From assembly GCA_003427395.1 (NCBI GenBank), contig BFEA01000547.1:303392-346152 (forward strand): a DNA stretch of 42,761 nt. Direction: 5' to 3'. The notes beneath the pieces were generated by a model. It ran no database searches. It was not told where the DNA came from and saw only the letters and a program-made list of their open reading frames with translations. Position 1 is the first letter of the stretch, and each line of letters begins with the position of its first letter. Made by a program: the position numbers and the translations under genes. Below, in pieces: positions 1-10,340 of the stretch. Source of the stretch: Chara braunii. Its lineage: Eukaryota; Streptophyta; Charophyceae; Charales; Characeae.

Positions 1-2146
1 TGGTACTTGCTGGACCGGACTGGGACTGACTGGACCTTCCGCTGACTGACTGTGGACTCACCGCTATCCTACCGACGTTGTACTGCTGTTGCACACCGGT
101 TTAGTCCACCACTTGCCTCACCACTTGACCACTTGCCCACTTGCCTACCTTCTAGAAGGTCTACAGCTAAGCTTCCGGAACTCACTAAGACTCCTACGCT
201 ATAGACCTACAAATCGAACCCCTGCTGCCTATGGACCTACGACAGGCCTACCAACTGCCTACGAATACACAGGTCACAGGTTCAATTCTCGGGGTCTACA
301 CAGATACTCTTCCTTCACTTGCTTCAGGGTGAGGTCTAGGGATCGAACCCTGGGTACTGCATCCGCTACTGCTAAAAGGTGAAAACCGTTTCATATGTGC
401 CATGGACAGAGTATCGTTGTCGCTTTGTTGCACCAAGCAGAGCAGCGGCAGTTCTGATAATAAGAGGTTTTCCAAAAACCATTTCAATTTCGCATGCAAA
501 TTGGACGCTTCATTCCCGTAAATGTGCCCCCTGCTCCGAAGCGCAGTAACTGCACAAAGCACCCGTCCCTCCACCTCCCTCATGGCCCCAAACTTCTTCC
601 TTTTATTGGCTTCGGAATGCTCAGCAACAGTAACAAATCACTCGATTGGCGAGGCTCATGATGGGGAGAGATTCTGCATTCTGCATAGTGCACCTGTTCC
701 CTCCACGTTCCTCTGGCTCGTGCAGTGTGCACTTCTTCCTTCACTTGCTTCAGAATGCTTTGCAACAGCGGGGTGGAGCAAGAAATCGTTTGATTGACAT
801 AGCGGTCTGTCTACGCCATTTTCAGCAAAAATAGAAGATACGTAGTGCTTTCGCTTCTGGGAAGACAGCACCACTGATGGAAGCTCAGATGAGATTGCCA
901 AACTGGAACAAATTGAGAAATGCAGGGCAGTCCTGTTTTTTTAGATTAATTGTCACTTACACGACTTTAGGTTTTAAAAAAAAAAGGAGGTATTTCAGAT
1001 GCTGAACACGACGTGAGACTCGACAAAATAATGTCAAATATTTATAAATTGTAGCATCCTTTCTGCATCTCTTACTATCAGGATTTTTTTTTTGAAAAAA
1101 AAGAAAGAAAAGAAAACTATCAGATACGCAGAAATCCATCTTTCACAAATCAGGTGGAAAGACTGGCACAACTCGGTTATTCCCCAAGGAATGAGGGACT
1201 TCCTCCAAACTAGACGACATGATCTCCGTGAGACCTGGACACACTCAGTGAGCGGCTGTTGGCAGACCTCCACACCAATATGGGACTTCAGAGACACAGC
1301 AGTTTCTCTGTTTCCTTGTTTTATTTGTATTATCTGGTAGGTCTCAATGTGGAATTTGAGAGGGAACTCAGAGACAGGCAAGCTGACAGGCAATCCTCCT
1401 TTAAGGAGCAATCAATGCTGGTCGGGGTCCACTTGCCGGTGGAATAGGAAGCGGACTGATGCTCCCCAGAATGGATAAGGAGCCAGGGCCATATTGGGGA
1501 AAAACAAAACAAAAAAAAAAAACCAAACCTATCAGACACCTCTGCCTAACGTGTTGTTGCACGTCTAACGGCTCTACCGTTTTTGACAACTTTGAATTTT
1601 CAAACTACTGCTGACTCCACTCGTTGGGTGATCGGGGACCTGCCCAGGCTCTTCTAAGTGCCTTCTTTTCCATCGCTTTGGAGCTGTACCTAACCCCTCT
1701 GGACATGTCCTCATCTCCAATCTCTGTATGCCGATTGGACCCATAACGATCATACGGGATGCGAACATGTTGTACAGCTGCGGTATATTGCTAGTACTTA
1801 CTTGGCGGACTAGCCCATCGTCATCCCATTATGTTTGCTGTCCATTTCTATTTGACATGTGATACCCAACTAAGGTGACGCTCGGCAATTGTGAAAAAGT
1901 ACATCTGAAGCTTTTATTGTCATTCGCGGATGGGTTTTGGCTTCGGCATACTTGCTTTTTTTTCCTTGCTGGGGAAGGAAGTGTGGGGAAAGAAAATTGG
2001 GAAGGAATTGGCTTTCTGATGGAAGCTTCTGAAGGGCTAATAGTGAGCACAAACTGGAGGAGGGGGACTTTGTTTTTCTAGCTGAAGCCTCAAAAACCAT
2101 GTCATGCTGAGTGCAGACTTTTTCTTGTGTTTCTGCTTGCTTGCAG
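1..2146. other. Flanking DNA without a recognised gene
   Basis: Short open frames occur on both strands but none resembles a known protein. The stretch at about 106-150 is a simple repeat built on CACTTGCC. T- and A-runs lie at 975-985, 1083-1115 and 1505-1522. Single matches to a tRNA B box occur near 277-292 (+) and 331-350 (-) without a correctly spaced A box. Upstream exons of the gene represented at 2147-2344 could lie here, but I did not find its HxH iron-ligand region in any frame. Confidence 0.6.
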
Positions 2147-2344
2147 CGAGGTTGGCCGAGGTTATAATCGACGAGGTCATGAGCGCTCCATGTGAATCAA
2201 CAACTCTTTTCCCAGCAAGTGGAGGAAATATCCATGCTTTCACAGCCCTTACTCCTTGTGCAATCCTGGACGTATTGGCTCCACCATATTGTAAAAAGAG
2301 CGGAAGAGATTGTACATATTACCATGAAGTATCACCCAATGGAG
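2147..2344 (+). CDS. Internal exon of a plant cysteine oxidase (PCO/ADO family) gene, partial
   Basis: The 66-codon stretch reads ARLAEV, then FPASGGNIHAF, TPCAILDVLAPPY and GRDCTYY. These are the signatures of the C-terminal half of plant cysteine oxidases, thiol dioxygenases that oxidise the N-terminal cysteine of ERF-VII-type proteins and so couple oxygen level to N-degron turnover. The His in GGNIH is the third Fe(II) ligand of the family. The exon is bounded by a pyrimidine-rich acceptor ending TTGCAG (2141-2146) and a donor GTGAGT (2345-2350); both boundaries are phase 1 and the length is 198 bp. The first two iron ligands and the C-terminal tail must be in other exons, which I do not see. 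Retroelement remnant C begins 48 bp after the donor, so the downstream intron may be filled with retroelements. It could be an active gene or an isolated duplicated exon. Confidence 0.75.
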
Positions 2345-2392
2345 GTGAGTCGATAACCAAGCCAGCAGTTTTTCCCACCTGGTGATTTGATA

Positions 2393-2510
2393 TGCAAGGA
2401 AAATGAGCGATAGCGAAATGACAGAATTCCAGAATGCAAAATCACATTGAAAGCCAGAAAGTCGAACGCTGTCCAGAAAGCAGATATACTCTGATATTCC
2501 ACCAACGGAG
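2393..2510 (-). repeat. 3' LTR end fragment of remnant C
   Basis: This piece is nearly identical to 5867-5990, the primer-site end of the 5' LTR of the same remnant, and similar to 13894-14010 in element B. It shares the GGAAAATGAGCGA and AGCAGATAT landmarks. It ends at TGCAAGG, the same LTR terminus (CA on the minus strand) found next to the primer site at 5866. It joins gag sequence directly at about 2515, so the rest of the 3' LTR is missing. Confidence 0.75.
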
Positions 2511-2524
2511 ATGGTGTTTCCCTG

Positions 2525-3405
2525 GGAAGTGCTCGCAGAAGCACCACCAAAGTTGAAAGATTCAAATGTCACTATCAGGATGCTACCTTCCCAGTGACCT
2601 GCTTACTATTGCACTTGCTCATTTTGAGACAAGCGCCTTGTGCAACATGGTCTCGCCACACCTCGTACTCTAGACCAAGCTTCCTATATGGGTCGTCCTT
2701 GGTGAACTTGACCCTTGGGCCGGCCTACATTTTGTTTCCCGCCCCCCTTAGCCTTTTTCTCTAATGGGAGTGACTACTCCACCCTCTGAAGTCTCCCCAC
2801 TCCTATGTACCTCTTTCTCTTCCCCAAGTTCAGAGAAGTCGTCAATCTCAGTCGCTTGGCCGTCATGGTCAACAAACATGAGATTGCCCTTCTCCCTCTA
2901 ATCCTGAGGAACGTTCTTCTTCCTCCCATCTACTGGTCCCTGCTGGGCACTCCCAAGCCTAGCCTCTATGTCTAGGGCTTTCTTGCTGAACGAGGCAAAA
3001 GACATGCACATCTATGGAGGCCACATCGGCCAACTTATTTTTGACATCTATGTAGACATTGCAAACAAGTCTTCTAGATTACCTGCGGATTGCACCGCAC
3101 GCCATCAACAACAATCAGTCACTCTACGACGTCCGTTACCTCGCAAATTGTCCCGTATCTCTTTGATCCCAGACTAGCCAGCGAGTCAGTGGCCTTCTGA
3201 ACCCCTTGAGGGTCATAACACCTGCTGTAGACCAACCGTACGAAATCCAATGTCCGGGCTTGTGCCCAGCCATCGAAGTTCTGACCATATCCGTTCTGCT
3301 GTTCTAATCCATTCAACTATCTGGCTGCAGATCCTTCTAGGAAGGATGAAGCAACAATGACCTCTTCCGCAGTCCTTGTCAGCCTGTGCCTCACATAGGT
3401 AGGCA
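2525..3405 (-). pseudogene. Decayed capsid/nucleocapsid part of gag, remnant C
   Basis: The stretch parallels 10365-11110 of element B base for base over long runs, for example the part around 2645-2750. No continuous frame remains. The CCHC zinc knuckle, intact in B (10458-10499), is lost here. About 20 bp coding for its central residues are deleted at about 2625, leaving only the outer Cys codons. Confidence 0.7.
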
Positions 3406-3717
3406 CGGTCCTCACCTAGGTATCCAGGTCCTCTTCCTTCTTCTTGTCGCCAGAGAAGGGTTTAGGACTCAGCAAGTGTATCTTGGGTGTGCATGCATGG
3501 ACTGTACAGCACCCTGTGCCTGCTGCATCCGTCGGGCAACCAGTGGAACAGGCCGTTGCGGTGGCCCTTGCTGTTGCAGCGGTAACTATTGCAAAGGTTG
3601 TTGTACGTGTAGCGGCGGCCGCTGGATGGGGAAGTGAAGATGGTACTGGAATCTGCCCACTACTACCTGCTGCTAAACTGCTTGGTGGGGGAATGCCAAA
3701 CTGTGGGACACACGATG

Positions 3718-4241
3718 GTCCCGCTGGCGGTAGCATCAAGGAAGGGACCTGCAACTGGAGGGGGAGCTACAGCAAGTTGAGGTGGCCTCACCGGTGGTCG
3801 AGGCGCCCGTACCACAGCCAAGATTTGGTTCTGGCCAGGTATTAGCTCGGTCAACAGTTACTGCTGCACAGTCTGTGCTTCGGCCACTCTCGACAGAGAG
3901 ATCGGAAGAGACTTGACAACAGGGTTAAAGAGTTGACTCATCTATAGCCTCCAGACCTTTTAGCTCCCGCATCCTTGATTAGGTCCCGCTGGTGGTAGCG
4001 TCAAGGAAGGACCTGCAACCGGAGGGGGAGCTACAGCAAGTTGAGGTGGCCTCACCGGTGGTTGAGGCGCCCGTACCGCAGCCAAGATTTGGTTCTGGCC
4101 AGCTCCTAGCTTGGCCAACAGTTACTGCTGCATAGTCTGTGCTTCGGCCACAATCAACAGAGAGTTCCGAAGAGACTTGACAACAGGGTTAAAGAGTTGA
4201 CTCATCTATAGCCTCCAGACCTCTTAGCTCCTGCATCCTTG
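3718..4241 (-). repeat. Tandem duplication of about 264 bp inside gag of remnant C
   Basis: 3718-3981 and 3982-4241 are two head-to-tail copies that differ by scattered substitutions. Both contain the GGTCCCGCTGG start, the proline-rich coding stretch (minus strand) and the segment ending in CTCCTGCATCCTTG or its variant. Element B has a single copy of this region (about 11890-12130), so the duplication is specific to this remnant. Confidence 0.8.
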
Positions 4242-4485
4242 CCCCTAATCTAGCTTTTCTAATTCTAGGTCTCTCTCTCCTTTCCTCTGCTTCCTTCAAC
4301 TGGCACCATAGCTCTGTGTGGAGTGCGTTTTTTTCTGCAATCTCGTAATCCTCATCTGACATGGGATGCTGCTGGCTGACCTGCAGGCCAGTGCTCTGAC
4401 TCATGGTGGACCCTGACATACCCGAATTTGCACCTAACGAAGTGGCCTGAGAAGAGGCCTGTGACATAGCAGAGACGGTAGCCAT
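4189..4485 (-). pseudogene. gag N-terminal fragment, remnant C
   Basis: An open frame of 98 codons begins with MATVSAMSQASSQ, followed by a Ser/Gln-rich stretch and then a charged helix-like part (AEKNALHTEL, KEAEERRERPRIRKARL). The same gag start is present in element B (about 12395-12100, minus strand) in broken form. It is the N-terminal domain of a chromovirus-type Gag. An in-frame TAG lies upstream at about 4543, so the frame cannot extend far beyond the chosen ATG. It is followed downstream (leftward) by proline-rich gag sequence in other frames. It is an element gene, not a host gene. Confidence 0.6.
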
Positions 4486-5850
4486 GGCTGCCTCTGCTCT
4501 GGCTCTAGCTTCTGCTGCTGTGACTGCTGCTGGTGTCCTCTAAACGCTGGCTGCTTCCCTAACCCTTTGCAATATGCCCCTCTCTCTAGCTTCTCTCTGC
4601 AGTCTCCTTTCCTCTCCTGATTCTGTCACCAAGAAAGTGGCCCGCCGACTGAGTGCGAGTCCTCACTGGTCTTCGTCACTCATAAGCTACACGTGGCTCA
4701 CACTCTGCGCTAGGGTCCTCGCTGAGACCTACCGCAGCATGGCACCCAACCGATTCATAAAATAAATAACTAAAATAATTGTTCTGTCCAGCTTTGTCAG
4801 AAAGTAGCCAAGTGGTAACAGCAGATAGTCTCAGATTCCTACGAACAATTCTATTCCTACTTTTGACTAGTATAAAACAGCTTGCAATGCAGCCAAGAAT
4901 ATTCACTACTCTATCTGCAGCAGTCAGTTGTTAGCAAAGTCTGTCACAACTACCTAATCAAAAATAAAAATAATTTAAATAAAATCATTTGTGGGTGTGC
5001 ATGCAGAATGAAATTAAACAATAATTGACAATCGAACAGTTTACTGGAATCTTCCCTCCCCCTGTACCCCTCTTGGGTAGTCACTTTGTGTCGACGTCCT
5101 GAACTCTGGTTCAGCATCGTGTCTGAAGCTGTGCAATCGGCCCACCCCTGTGCCCCAAGTCAATGCAGAACAGGCCAGTCCTGACCGTACTATTTTTGTA
5201 CTCGCGTACAGCACAAGTCGTGTATCCCCGTAAAGAGACGGTTCGGTACTTGTCTCTCCCTTATAGGGCTGGCCTGCTCGACATGACCTCTACAGCACAG
5301 CAAGCAGACCAAAGGACAAGCGGCAAATTATGCGTGTAGCACCGTGTACTAGTCCCAGCGGGTTGGCACGGTGACCGTGACCCGAGTGCTTCGTCCAGTG
5401 CCCTTCAGAGGCAACGCCCATCTCCCACCAGCTTGCTTCCCAGGAAGAATGTCGACTCTCACGGTTGAGCGCTCGCACTCTCAAGACAGAACTCACTTCC
5501 GCACGGTAAGAAGTAATGAAGAGGGCAGATAAGGTAAGGAGCAACGTACCTCACATTGCTGCCCCCAACCACAGATTTCTCGCCAGTAACCTGATGTGCA
5601 TTTATGATGGGCGATCGATGCCTTGGCACAACCCACAATACAATGCCAGTTCAACCTCGGCTTAAATGCCACATCAGCGAGCTCTCATCATCCAGCGTGC
5701 ACCCCTGTGTCACCACATAGCCTTCCTGGCGTGCCCACATGACACTGGGTCGCCAACACAACCCAACGGACAATCGTTATCACTGCCCCACCATGTCCAG
5801 CGAAGCACCAAACAACTTTTGCGAAGGAGCCAGCAGAGTGGCTCAAACCA

Positions 5851-5862
5851 GCTCCGATACCA
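5851..5862 (-). other. Degenerate primer binding site (tRNA-iMet), remnant C
   Basis: The minus-strand sequence TGGTATCGGAGC differs by one base from TGGTATCAGAGC, the complement of the 3' end of plant initiator tRNA-Met. It lies three bases from the LTR terminus (CA at 5867-5866). Confidence 0.8.
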
Positions 5863-5865
5863 AAT

Positions 5866-6930
5866 TGCAAGGAAAATGAGCGACAGCGAAATGACAGAAT
5901 TCCAGAATGCAAAATCACAATGGAAGCCTGAAAGTGGAATGCTGTCCAGAAAGCAGATATGCACTGATATTCCACCAACGGAGAACCAAAGCACCGAATC
6001 CAAATGTCAATGAGAGGATACTGTTGCCACCTCCAACGTATGCATCCAGAGCTCTTCCTCGTACTTGGCACGCAGCGCCCAGACTACGATCACACAGCTA
6101 CTCCCCAGCCTACGAATGACAATGCAACCTGTTGATCAGCGGCAACAACCGAAGTACATGAAGATGTCGACCCTGTAGACCACACCGCCAAGACCAGGTA
6201 TGTGCCCTCACATCATCATCCTCATTTCTCTCTCTCTCTCTCTCTCTCCTCTTCTTCACCCATGTCTCCCTCAAACACGAAGACCACCGCCACCTCCCGC
6301 TGGCGTTCATCCAAGCCAGCCTGGCTATGAAGGCTGGATATGGTGCTCTGCCTGGACGCAGCGCCCTGTTCTCTCTCAGCGCCCGAACGCACTGCCCAAC
6401 ACCTATTGCTAGCACACAGCAAGCAGCCCCCAAGCGCACTCGCCAGCAGTGCTGCCGCTTGCACAAGCCAGTGCCCGAATGCCTCCCTCGAAGCCCGGTC
6501 CTTTCCTATATGGAAAGTGGCGGGGCTCGTTGCCTCCCGCTTGCTCCGTCAGACCGAGTTTGCAGTAGCTTCAGTCTCGGCCAAAGTGTCTGCGCCCAGG
6601 CCCGTTCAGACAGTGGCCTGGGACCGAATTGGCTAGGCATGCCCAACCACCCAGGCACAAATGTGCGGTGTTCCCTGCTTTTGCCACGTTGATGCCAGGG
6701 CCTGGAAGGCTCTCAAATATTTCAGATTCTCACGAGCAAGGCGGATGTAACCAACTGGTGCGTGGCAACTGTCTGGCGCCCAACAGGATTTGGAAAAAAT
6801 GATGAATTTGGGGCTCATTGAGATTCAGGGGCCCGCCTTCACTTAGGGCGGGCACGCACTCGCTGCAAGGGCCTTATGCAAGTATGCTGAGGGGTAAAAT
6901 CCTTGCAGATATTTCCTCTTGCAGGAAATG
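5866..6930 (-). repeat. 5' LTR of remnant C
   Basis: This is the most complete example of the LTR family, of about 1.05 kb, also found at 8210-8486 and at 13894-14380 plus 41972-42510. Landmarks are the CT-rich microsatellite at 6228-6250, CCTTTCCTATATGGAAAG at 6499-6516, the CCAGGCACAAATGTG block at 6652, and the inverted motif GCCCGCCTTCACTTAGGGCG GGC near 6832-6854. The outer end near 6930 is not fixed. Confidence 0.75.
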
Positions 6931-8209
6931 TAGGTTGCTCGAGCAGGGTCCGGTTCTGGTTCAGAGATGAGAGTCGACCTTGTGCTCCTGCGGGGTCAAG
7001 TACCTGTGACTCGGTTGGGCACAGTGCTGGTGGCAGCAGCCTCTTTTGCATTGGGCTCGGTCTCTGAGGTGTTTGTGAGAGTCCTCGGCTTCATGTAGTC
7101 ATCATATTAATTCATGTAGTCATGATGATATTATAAGCCAGGTTACCAGAGTGCCCAGGGACCACTTGCCAGGCCGGGCCCAAAAAAGGGAGGGGGGGGG
7201 GGGNGGAATTCCATTCTATTGTTTGATTTTTTATTTGGCAAAGACTGTGACTTTGAGGCAAAGTTTGCTCAGTTTGTGAGGGACGCCAGGCCGGCTTCCT
7301 GGCTTGTATAATAGAAGTTGGGTGTTGTTATTAAGAAAAAAGGAAAAGTTGCTCGGTTTATTTTTCTGCACAATATAGTTTCTCCAACTTTTTCTTAGTC
7401 TCTTCCGGATTTTCTGGATTTTTTCCCTTTTCTTTTGCAGGGACATTCCCTGGCCATTGCCCGTCCGGGCCACCCGGACAACCAAGGCAACCCAGGCGGC
7501 CCGGTTGGTAACGCAGATTACAAGTGAATTTTCTTTTGTTCATAAAGAAAAGCTCTGGAAGACTTCTCACAACTGTGAAATACTGTGAAATATCATTGTT
7601 AGTAAAATGACAAACCCAAGAACCGAAGATGTGATAGATGATGGTCCCTGTGCAAGGATGGCATGCGTAAATATTAAATTGAGGAAAAAAAGCATAATAG
7701 GCGGCATATGAATGATGAATTGTGGAATGAGCAAGGATATACGACCGGGATACAGCACCACACTCCAAACTTCTTATTAGAGGAGAAGAGGAAGAAGAGG
7801 TGACAGCCGGTCCATCAGGGGTATGTAATTGTGACTTCATCATCCATCCGTTTTTTCATCCATTGGTTGGAAGTGATAGGCATCCCACGATGCAGACCCC
7901 AAATTCGAATTTCAGGGTCAAGGTCTCAGGCCAAGGGAGGCCAAGTCGGTCAGTTTCAGAAAAGTCACAGTTGGGTACCTTAGGAGTCAAGTCCAACAAG
8001 CACCCGGTAAACAGTCACATCCCAAAAGCAAAAACTGCATTCTGTAAGCAAAAGTCACGTCTCATATTGAAAGCCATGTCCCACAGGCAAAGGACACTTC
8101 TCCAGGCAAAAGTCGTATCCCAGAGGCAAGAGTCGCATTCCACAGTCAAAAGTCATGTTCCACAGATGAAAAGTCGTGACTCACAGACTCAAGCAGCAGC
8201 ACACCAATG
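6930..8209. other. Unassigned spacer between gypsy remnants
   Basis: No recognised coding sequence is present. It contains an imperfect direct repeat of TCATGTAGTCAT (7093 and 7115), a G-run with an undetermined base (7190-7204), and a minisatellite at 7985-8200. A pyrimidine tract ending TTTTGCAG at 7433-7440 resembles a splice acceptor and is followed by a short GC-rich open stretch. No protein match could be recognised. Confidence 0.55.
7985..8200. repeat. Degenerate minisatellite, unit about 20 bp
   Basis: About ten diverged copies of a unit close to AAAGTCATGTCCCACAGGC follow one another. Examples begin at 8003, 8044, 8107, 8127, 8147 and 8168. The array ends where the LTR fragment of element B begins (about 8210), so it marks the broken end of that LTR. 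Confidence 0.75.
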
Positions 8210-8486
8210 AAAATTCAGTATCAGGCATTGCTTTTCTGAAGCACCCAGGCACATATGTGCAATGCTCCTTGCTTCGACCACGTTGCTGGAAGAGCCTGGA
8301 AGGCTCACAAATATTTTGTATTCTCACGAGCAAGGCAGATTGTAACCAGCTGGCGCGTGGCAACTGTCTGGCGCCGAGCAATGAGATTCAGGGGGCCCGC
8401 CATCATTTAGGGCGGGCACGCGGCTGCTGCAGGGCCCTATGCCGAGGCATAATCTCTCGCACTCTCCTCTAAGAAGTTGTTACACA
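8210..8486 (-). repeat. Truncated 3' LTR of element B
   Basis: It matches 6636-6900 and 42208-42475, with the blocks CCAGGCACATATGTG, TCTCACGAGCAAGGC, GCGTGGCAACTGTCTGGCG and the GC-rich hairpin around 8393-8420. The minus-strand LTR start TGTGTAACA is at 8486, and the integrase stop codon (8482-8480) lies just inside it. Only the first ~277 bp of the LTR remain. Confidence 0.7.
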
Positions 8487-9860
8487 GCAGGCTGCTTCCC
8501 TTTCAAATTTCGTTCATAGCTTGAGATAATTTGGGGAGAAGTCTTCATTAGCTCTACTCTGGTTAACCACCGATCTTCTTTAGGAACTGTATGGTGTCTA
8601 AACCACACTCGGTACTGCATCTGCGGTTTCGGAGGGCGTCCCCTGCCTGGAGGCTTGGGCACTGGCATCAGCTTGTGCTCAACAATGTCGTTGATGTCCA
8701 CGTGTCCATCGATGGTTGGGGGCAGCATAGATCTTCTTGAGGGAAACTTGCTCAGTTTCAGTGAAGGGTGCCAATTTGGATGCATGGAAAACAGGGTGTG
8801 TACGGAGGTGACCAGGAATGCGAATCACATATGTCTCCTACTGTGTCCAGAATCTCCCAAGGCCCAAAGTATTGTGGCATCAATTTGCGTGAAATTCCCA
8901 ACTCTTGGCCCAATTCAGATGATTTTACCCAGACTCGTTTAACTACCTGAAATGCAGACGGTCGTCTGTGTTTGTCCTCAGATGTCATCATGGCATCTTG
9001 TGCTTTCTTAATATGCTCTACAGCCTGCTGCAGCATCTGTTCGTACTTTACAGCGAACTCTATCTTCCAGGTGCTGCAGTTGGCTGATTTTCAGGTAACA
9101 GAAAGTCAAGTTCAGATCTGGGCTTCCAACCAAGATGCAGCTGGTTGGGGGTCTTACCAGTTGTGCTGTGCACAGCATTGTTGTATAGGTTGGCGATGAG
9201 AGGTAACTTCTCATCCCAGTCATCTTGACTTGGCTTAATATAATGCCAATGCTAGTGCTGCACTACACGGTTCATCTATTCGGCCTGCCCATTTGACTCA
9301 GGGTGGTTCCCTGATGTCATTTGCAGTCAGGTGCCCATCTTTTGGGCTGTATTTTGCCACAGACTTAGGGAGACCGAAGTTTTACATATCCAGTTGTCCA
9401 TGAATAGCTTGAGGAGGTGGTCAGTCCTAGCTGTGTTAGGCATGACGATAAGTCTAGCGTACTTACTGAACCTGTCCACAATGACGAAGATGTGTCTCTT
9501 ACCGCTCTTGCTGGTCACAAGAATATCCATGAAGTCCATGGACACACTCTGACCAGGTCCAGCAGGGATAGGCAAGGGCTTGATAAGCCCAAGCGGTGAC
9601 TGTGTCCTTGGCTTGTTTAAACCTGGCAAGTCTCGACATATGTTTTCGCATCATCCATCATTGTGGGCCACCAAAATTTTTGCACTAAATTTGTTGTCGT
9701 CTTTTTATACCCAAAATGTCCAGTTGCATCGTGACACTCATCTAAAAATAGATTGTGCAAGGACTCGTTATGCGGAACACAATCGTTTATTTCCAGCCTT
9801 CTCATGGAACAGCAAGCTGTCAACCATCACAAACTCGTCGGAAGTAGCCTTAACTTTTGC
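8480..9860 (-). pseudogene. Integrase with chromodomain-like C-terminus, element B
   Basis: Pieces occur in three frames. The zinc-binding part (9823-9617, with H..GHFGYKKT and YVETCQV) comes first. The catalytic core follows (9629-9327, MDFMDILVTSKSGKRH), then a middle piece (9223-9008) and the SH3-like part (9036-8758, FQVVKRVWVKSSELGQE). Last is a chromodomain-like tail (8785-8480, YRVWFRHHTVPKEDRW). The enzyme would insert the element cDNA into chromatin. The stretch holding the second catalytic Asp, present in element N as SDRDVRFTSD, is deleted near 9350. With the frameshifts this makes the gene dead. Confidence 0.8.
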
Positions 9861-10266
9861 AGCCTTACGATCCTTCCGTCTGGCAACTCGTGGATCATCA
9901 CCTTCCTACCCCAATCGAACTGAGGCTTAGCAACCTTGAGGTAGTACATGCCTAGCCACATGTCGAATGGCAGCTCGTCGCTAACTAGGAATGAGATCTT
10001 GTGTCTCAACTCCCCTCCTCCATGAGAAAAGGTGCAGGCTACATCCTTGACATAGTCTCTTACTACCATGGAGTGCCTGTTGGCTAAGGTAGATGTCCTA
10101 AGTGCAGTCGATCCACACGAGCACGACTGATGACGTTTCGCGTAGAACCTGTGTCTACGAAGGCGCCAACCTTTCGGCCACCTACATTGACTTCCACCAT
10201 GAAATGTTCACCCTTTGGACCTTGGTTCAACATCGCCCAGGAGTCTCTAGGGTCTTTTTTGACCAC
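9827..10266 (-). pseudogene. Aspartic protease region, element B
   Basis: The first frame (10266-10084) contains VEVNVGGRKVGAFVDTGSTRN with the catalytic D-T-G. The second (10069-9827) contains [17 protein letters not shown] and VAKPQFDWG. The same sequence lies just before the reverse transcriptase in element N (17505-17900), where the triad is D-I-G. A stop and frame change separates the halves near 10075. After HELPDGR (about 9880) the sequence jumps straight to the stretch that precedes integrase. Confidence 0.75.
9860..9880 (-). other. Deletion junction: RT and RNase H missing in element B
   Basis: On the minus strand, protease-side sequence HELPDGR (as at 17885-17905 in N) is followed within a few codons by sequence equivalent to KATTGEFVVVDGLLF, which in N lies at about 19500. 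Roughly 1.6 kb that encodes reverse transcriptase and RNase H in N is therefore absent. Confidence 0.75.
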
Positions 10267-10340
10267 TTTCTAAGGACTCAGACACATCCATCGAAGAGAG
10301 CATCGATTGGTTCGGATCTGTCTACGGGGCGATCATGGGG

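Larger units (their letters stand above)
2393..6930 (-). mobile_element. Ty3/gypsy remnant C: 5' LTR, leader, decayed gag, end of 3' LTR
   Basis: Read on the minus strand, the order is LTR (about 6930 to 5866), degenerate tRNA-iMet primer site, leader, gag N-terminus (4485-4189), further gag pieces down to about 2525, then about 120 bp matching the 3' end of the LTR (2510-2393). Pol is absent. Long stretches match element B: 2525-2760 with 10365-10630, 3408-4560 with 11560-12480, and 4570-5865 with 12490-13893. The structure fits a large deletion running from gag into the 3' LTR. The right border is approximate, because the LTR end diverges from the other copies after about 6900. Confidence 0.8.

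Noticed and set aside
331-350. tRNA-like B box on the minus strand (GGTTCGATCCC)
   Set aside because: A possible A box lies only about 24 bases upstream, too close for a tRNA, and no acceptor stem pairs.
7190-7204. G-run with an N as a possible quadruplex or gap
   Set aside because: A homopolymer next to an undetermined base is more likely a sequencing or assembly weakness.
7433-7520. Splice-acceptor-like tract followed by a GC-rich open stretch that could be an exon
   Set aside because: The peptide (GHSLAIARPGHPDNQG-like) matches nothing I know and no donor is convincing.
7358-7843. 161-codon minus-strand frame
   Set aside because: Irregular composition, no start context or similarity, and no matching copy elsewhere in the window.
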